DNA of 64,000 nt from Marinicrinis sediminis (lineage in GTDB: Bacteria > Bacillota > Bacilli > Paenibacillales > KCTC-33676), in assembly GCF_042685085.1 (NCBI RefSeq), contig NZ_JBHUMM010000010.1, positions 62,001 to 126,000 of the forward strand, written 5' to 3'. The position numbers and the translations under genes are program-made. Shown here piece after piece: positions 60,288 to 64,000 of the stretch (position 1 is the first letter of the stretch; the number at the start of each line of letters is the position of its first letter). The notes beneath the pieces were generated by a model that ran no database searches, had not been told where the DNA came from, and saw only the letters and a list, made by a program, of their open reading frames with translations.

Positions 60288-61325
60288 CTACAGCTCATCC
60301 CAGTTCAGATTGGAGGACTTGGCATAGTTGGTCACCTTTTGCTCAAAGAAGTCGGTCTTCATCGCATTCATATTACTGAAGTGCTCGACCCATTTCATGG
60401 GATGCTCGGTGACCTCAGGATATAAAATGTCCAGGTCCAGCTTTTTCAACCGTTCATTGGCCAGGTACTGAATGTATTGCGCCAGTACGTCATTGGTGAT
60501 GCCGGCAATCTGATTATTTGTAATGTACTGGCCCCAGGCAATTTCATGCTCTACGGCTGTTTTCATCATTTGTCGCAGATCTTCGATCATGGCAGGGGTG
60601 AAGAGCTCCGGATTTTCACGGCGCACCTCCCGGAAAATATGCTGGAACAAGGCCAGATGGGTCAGTTCATCACGCTGGATATATTTGATTTCCGACACCG
60701 TGCCGAGCATTTTTCCCTGACGGCCAAGCGCGTAGAAAAAGCTGAAGCCGCTGTAGAAATAGATGCCCTCCAGAATATAATTGGCCATAATCGTTCTCAG
60801 CAGATTCTGGCTGTTCGGCTCGGCGATAAAACGTTCATACAGATCGGTGATGAAACGGTTACGCAGCAGCAGATGCTTGTCATTGCGCCATTCGTTGTAG
60901 ATGCGGTCTCGAACTTCAGCGGAGCACACACTGTCCAGAATGTAGGAATAGCTCTGGCTGTGAACCGCCTCCTGGAACGTATGCACCGTCAGAATGAGAT
61001 TAACTTCGGGTGCCGTGATATATTCATTGATATTGGGCAGGTTGGCGGTTTGCAGAGAATCGAGAAAGATCAGAAAGCTAATAATTTTGTCAAAACTCTG
61101 TCTCTCGACATCCGACAACTGTTTGTAGTCCTTCGCATCCTGGGCCAGTGGAATCTCTTCTGGAATCCAGAAGTTGTTCATCATGGTGCGGTACATCTTC
61201 GTAGCCCAGTCATACTTCACATTGTTCAGCTCAATCAGATTGGTTGTGTTGCCGCCAATGATTCTTCGCTTGCCCCAGTCTCGTTCTCCGTGTTCGTTGA
61301 ACAGTTTTTTCTTGTGCAGTTCCAC
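60288..61325 (-). CDS. nrdB: Class I ribonucleotide reductase beta subunit
   Basis: 345-aa radical-generating subunit. Metal ligands are seen in FLIFLDSLQ, FQEAVHSQSY, NYILEGIYFYSGF and RDELTHLALFQH; the Tyr four residues after the His of EAVHSQSY is at the radical-tyrosine position. C-terminus NLNWDEL should bind the alpha subunit. It follows nrdA by 127 bp containing imperfect TCAATCAG repeats (61360-61415), and shares the upstream B12 riboswitch if co-transcribed. Confidence 0.94.
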   Translation of the reverse strand: MELHKKKLFNEHGERDWGKRRIIGGNTTNLIELNNVKYDWATKMYRTMMNNFWIPEEIPLAQDAKDYKQLSDVERQSFDKIISFLIFLDSLQTANLPNINEYITAPEVNLILTVHTFQEAVHSQSYSYILDSVCSAEVRDRIYNEWRNDKHLLLRNRFITDLYERFIAEPNSQNLLRTIMANYILEGIYFYSGFSFFYALGRQGKMLGTVSEIKYIQRDELTHLALFQHIFREVRRENPELFTPAMIEDLRQMMKTAVEHEIAWGQYITNNQIAGITNDVLAQYIQYLANERLKKLDLDILYPEVTEHPMKWVEHFSNMNAMKTDFFEQKVTNYAKSSNLNWDEL

Positions 61326-61452
61326 AACAATCGCTCCTTCAGATCAGATGGTTTACAAATAGATATAGTTGGTCAATCAGTCAATTGATCATTCAGTCAA
61401 TCGGTCAATCAATGCATAAAGATGAAGGCTTCCGTACAGATGAATGCGTGGA

Positions 61453-63678
61453 TCACGATGAGCAGCTTTCACAGTCCTCGACTTCCAGCGATTTGTTACG
61501 GCAGTAGTACACCGTCTTCAAGCCTTGCTTCCATGCAGCCAGGTACAGCTCCAGAAACTGCTTCGCACTCAGCTCGGGCGTAATATAGAGATTGAAGGAT
61601 TGCGCCTGATCAATATGTCGCTGTCTGCGCCCCGCAGCGGCAATGCTCCATTGTTGGTCAATATGATGGGCTTCTTTGTAATACCACATCGTTTCCGCAG
61701 ACAGATTCGGAGCCGTTTGCGGGATGACCGCTTTCTTCTTTTCTTCAATGAAGAACTTCTGGAAAATGGGGTCGATGCCCGCTGTGGAACCGGCGATCAG
61801 TGAAGTGGAAGCTGTCGGGGCAATCGCGAACATCCAGGCATTGCGCACCCCGTACTGGGCCGCTTCGCTGCTTAGTTCTTTCCATTTCAAATCGGTATAG
61901 CCGCGATCCGAAAAATAGGCTCCTGTCTTCCAGTCGCTGCCCTCACAGACCGAATAGGCACCCTTCTCCCTGGCCAATTGGACGGATGCCTTGACTGCAC
62001 AGTAGTTGATCCATTCATACAGCTCGTCCACTTCATTCAGGTGCTGCTCGCTTTCCCAGGAAATGCGATGCTGGGCGAGCCATTGATGATAGCCGCTTGT
62101 TCCGAGTCCGACCGCCCGATATTTCTGGTTGGTCATTTCAGCCTGAGGTACCGGATATTGATTCAGATCGATTACGTTGTCCATCATCCGCATCTGAATG
62201 GTGACAACCCGCTCGATGTCTGCTTTCGTCTTCATCTTCCCCAGATTCAGGGAAGACAGATTGCAGACAACGAAATCGCCCCCTTTGATGGACGTCGTGA
62301 TCATGCCATTTTCATGCTGCGTGGATACCAGCTCGGAGGGACTCATGTTCTGACAGATTTCTGTACACAGGTTGGAGCAATAGATCATGCCTTCATGCTT
62401 GTTGGGATTGAGTCGGTTCACCGTATCCCGGAAGAACAGGAAAGGGGTTCCCGTCTCGAACGAGCTGGTGAGGATGCGTTTCATAATATCTATCGCTGGC
62501 ACAGTCTCCCTGCTAATCGTCGGGTCCTGCACGCATTCCTCGTAACGCTGTTCCCATTGCGCTCCCCAACTGTCCTCGATGCTATAGCCTTTTATTTCCC
62601 GTATCTCATGCGGATCGAACAAGTGCCAGTCTTCTCTGGCCTCGACTTTTTTCATGAACAAATCCGGGATGCAGACGCCTGGGAAGATATCATGCGCTTT
62701 CATGCGGTCATCGCCGTTGTTGGTTTTCAGATTGAGAAAATCAAAAATATCTTTATGCCACACATCGAGATACACAGCTACGGCACCCGAACGAACACCC
62801 AGCTGATCCACCGCTACTGCAGTATTGTTGAAATTCTTGATCCACGGAATTACACCGCCGGCTGCATGCTTGAAGCCGCGGATGGATGAGCCTCGGCTCC
62901 GCACTTTGCCCATATAAATGCCCATACCGCCGCCCAGTTTGGACACCTGGGCAAAGCTGGAGTCCGTATGGTAAATGCCCCACAGATCATCCGGTACCGT
63001 ATCGATAAAGCAGCTGGACAATTGATGGAACGGCTTGCGGCTATTCGCAAGGGTAGGAGTGGCGACGGTCATTTCCAGTTGGCTCATCACGTCATAAAAT
63101 TGCTTCGCCCAATACACGCGATCCGTTTCCTTCATAGCCAGATGCATGGCCACGCCCATAAACATCTCCTGTGGAAGCTCCCAAACTTCGCCATCATAGC
63201 TGCGGATCAGGTAACGGTCACTTAGTGTCTTCAGTCCGATATAATTGAACAGGTAGTCACGTTCCGGTTTCACATAGCTGCCCAGCTCTTCGATTTCTTT
63301 TCTCGTATAGTGCTGCAGGATATAGCCTCCGTACAGGCCGGCTTCGGTCAGTTCAACAATGAGGTCATAGAGCGAGCCATAGCCGAGATGCTCATATCTC
63401 CTACGTAAAGCCGCATCTCTGTACAGGTCATAGACGAGCAGTCTAGCTGCCACGTACTGCCAGTCTGGCGTTTCGATGGATGTCTTCTCAACGGCAAGTC
63501 GGATCAGAATTTTTTGAAGCTCGGCTGTTTTCATTTCATTGCGGAAATACGGCAAAATCGCCGTCTCCAGTTCAATCGGATCACAAGCGGAATAAGGCTC
63601 GCAGGCAAAGTCAATGACGTTTTTCAGTTTGGAAAAGGTTAGTTCTTCCGTCGTACCATCTCGTTTTAATAGTTTCAT
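61453..63678 (-). CDS. nrdA: Class I ribonucleotide reductase alpha subunit
   Basis: 741-aa catalytic subunit. ATP-cone at residues 1-90 (MKLLKRDGTTEELTFSKLKNVI), active-site Cys in LSSCFID, CSNLCTEI and VVCNLSSLNLG, and a C-terminal CESCSS redox pair. ATP-cone presence indicates activity regulation by ATP/dATP. ATG 63678 has AAAGGAG. Upstream are a terminator and a cobalamin riboswitch, indicating that expression falls when B12 is available. Subclass not fixed from sequence alone. Confidence 0.95.
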   Translation of the reverse strand: MKLLKRDGTTEELTFSKLKNVIDFACEPYSACDPIELETAILPYFRNEMKTAELQKILIRLAVEKTSIETPDWQYVAARLLVYDLYRDAALRRRYEHLGYGSLYDLIVELTEAGLYGGYILQHYTRKEIEELGSYVKPERDYLFNYIGLKTLSDRYLIRSYDGEVWELPQEMFMGVAMHLAMKETDRVYWAKQFYDVMSQLEMTVATPTLANSRKPFHQLSSCFIDTVPDDLWGIYHTDSSFAQVSKLGGGMGIYMGKVRSRGSSIRGFKHAAGGVIPWIKNFNNTAVAVDQLGVRSGAVAVYLDVWHKDIFDFLNLKTNNGDDRMKAHDIFPGVCIPDLFMKKVEAREDWHLFDPHEIREIKGYSIEDSWGAQWEQRYEECVQDPTISRETVPAIDIMKRILTSSFETGTPFLFFRDTVNRLNPNKHEGMIYCSNLCTEICQNMSPSELVSTQHENGMITTSIKGGDFVVCNLSSLNLGKMKTKADIERVVTIQMRMMDNVIDLNQYPVPQAEMTNQKYRAVGLGTSGYHQWLAQHRISWESEQHLNEVDELYEWINYCAVKASVQLAREKGAYSVCEGSDWKTGAYFSDRGYTDLKWKELSSEAAQYGVRNAWMFAIAPTASTSLIAGSTAGIDPIFQKFFIEEKKKAVIPQTAPNLSAETMWYYKEAHHIDQQWSIAAAGRRQRHIDQAQSFNLYITPELSAKQFLELYLAAWKQGLKTVYYCRNKSLEVEDCESCSS

Positions 63679-63716
63679 GCGGATGCTCCTTTGCTGTTTA
63701 AGGTTATTTCAGGCAT

Positions 63717-63754
63717 AAAAAAAAGCATTTTTACGAAAAACGTAAAAATGCTTT
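63717..63754 (-). terminator. Riboswitch-linked terminator before nrdA
   Basis: On the minus strand a perfect 14-bp stem (AAAGCATTTTTACG / CGTAAAAATGCTTT) with a five-base loop is followed by eight Ts, between the B12 aptamer and the nrdA start. Confidence 0.93.
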
Positions 63755-63820
63755 ACAGGGAACAGATCCGGTGTCCTTGCAAAACACCTCCCTATCTCCC
63801 GTAGGTATATCAGTGTTGAC

Positions 63821-64000
63821 AGAACAGGCAGGTCTCCTGACTTCAGCTGGATCACCAGAATCGTTCGTGATCCGTCTATTCCGGCTCGAAATGGAATAAA
63901 CTTGAAAAGACGCCTTCCCAGTCATGCAGAAATGGATTGGACTAGTGGCCGATTGTCTTTTCACTCAGCTGTTACAGTGGCGGGACCGTGCTGGAATTGC
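63821..64000 (-). ncRNA. Cobalamin (B12) riboswitch, 3' part
   Basis: On the minus strand, in order: CCCGCCACTGTAA, a hairpin-rich middle, GACTGGGAAGGCG, a peripheral GGATCAC/GTGATCC stem and the B12-box AGTCAGGAGACCTGCC. The 5' end lies beyond the window. It should bind adenosylcobalamin and promote the downstream terminator, repressing nrdAB. Confidence 0.93.

Noticed and set aside
63731..63964. 77-codon minus-strand open frame upstream of nrdA
   Set aside because: It lies wholly in the B12 riboswitch and terminator.

Overview
The window looks like a chromosomal segment of a spore-forming Paenibacillus-type Firmicute. This is inferred from gene content (SinI/SinR-type regulators, sigma-I/RsgI, spore-coat transglutaminase Tgl, GerP-like proteins, an SLH-domain surface protein, a very large secreted fructanase), AGGAGG-type ribosome binding sites, frequent TTG/GTG starts and intermediate GC. 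No tRNA, rRNA, CRISPR array or intact prophage was seen.

Layout. 1-8.9 kb: alpha-glucan metabolism (3' part of a type I pullulanase, an MDR dehydrogenase, a GH13 enzyme overlapping a solute-binding-like protein with no export signal, a RibD/DHFR-like reductase, and a GH15 glucoamylase on the other strand). 9.2-15.6 kb: a small Cys-containing protein, sigI-rsgI behind a sigma-I-type promoter, leucyl aminopeptidase, and a spore cluster (GerPC-like, Hsp20, two GerPA/GerPF-like genes). 15.6-22.6 kb: a repeat-rich spacer and the glutamate synthase operon gltAB. 22.6-24.9 kb: tgl, an unusually short SinI-like gene, SinR, and a mini-SinR with a palindromic SinR-type site upstream.

24.9-35.4 kb: nitrogen scavenging. 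The urease operon ureABCFGD (no ureE) is divergent from the urea ABC transporter urtABCDE, with two perfect GlnR/TnrA-type boxes between them. 35.6-42.4 kb: 5-oxoproline metabolism (pxpB, pxpC, pxpA and a gamma-glutamylcyclotransferase-like gene) interrupted by a TPP-riboswitch-controlled thiG-thiH operon on the other strand, then a TIP30-like oxidoreductase and a membrane zinc-ribbon protein. 42.4-50.7 kb: accessory region with a glycosyltransferase, a 980-aa polymorphic-toxin-like protein with 11 repeats, a PT-TG pre-toxin domain and an AT-rich tip, its CPCC-type immunity candidate, a decayed IS3/IS66 mosaic, a lipoprotein, an SLH/CBM48 surface protein, and a deleted DMT transporter whose TetR regulator and operators remain. 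51.3-57.5 kb: a 1998-aa secreted fructanase with two GH32 domains behind a promoter with a cre-like site and two LacI-type palindromes. 57.8-64 kb: anaerobic (nrdDG) and aerobic class I (nrdAB) ribonucleotide reductases, the latter behind a cobalamin riboswitch and terminator cut by the window end.

Functional links: alpha-glucans and fructans are used as carbon sources. Urea uptake plus urease supplies ammonia, and GltAB turns glutamine and 2-oxoglutarate into glutamate. PxpABC recycles 5-oxoproline to glutamate. The strongest leads are the repeat-containing polymorphic toxin, the SinI/SinR/mini-SinR locus, the B12 riboswitch on class I RNR, the doubled GH32 enzyme, and the leaderless solute-binding protein overlapping a GH13 gene.
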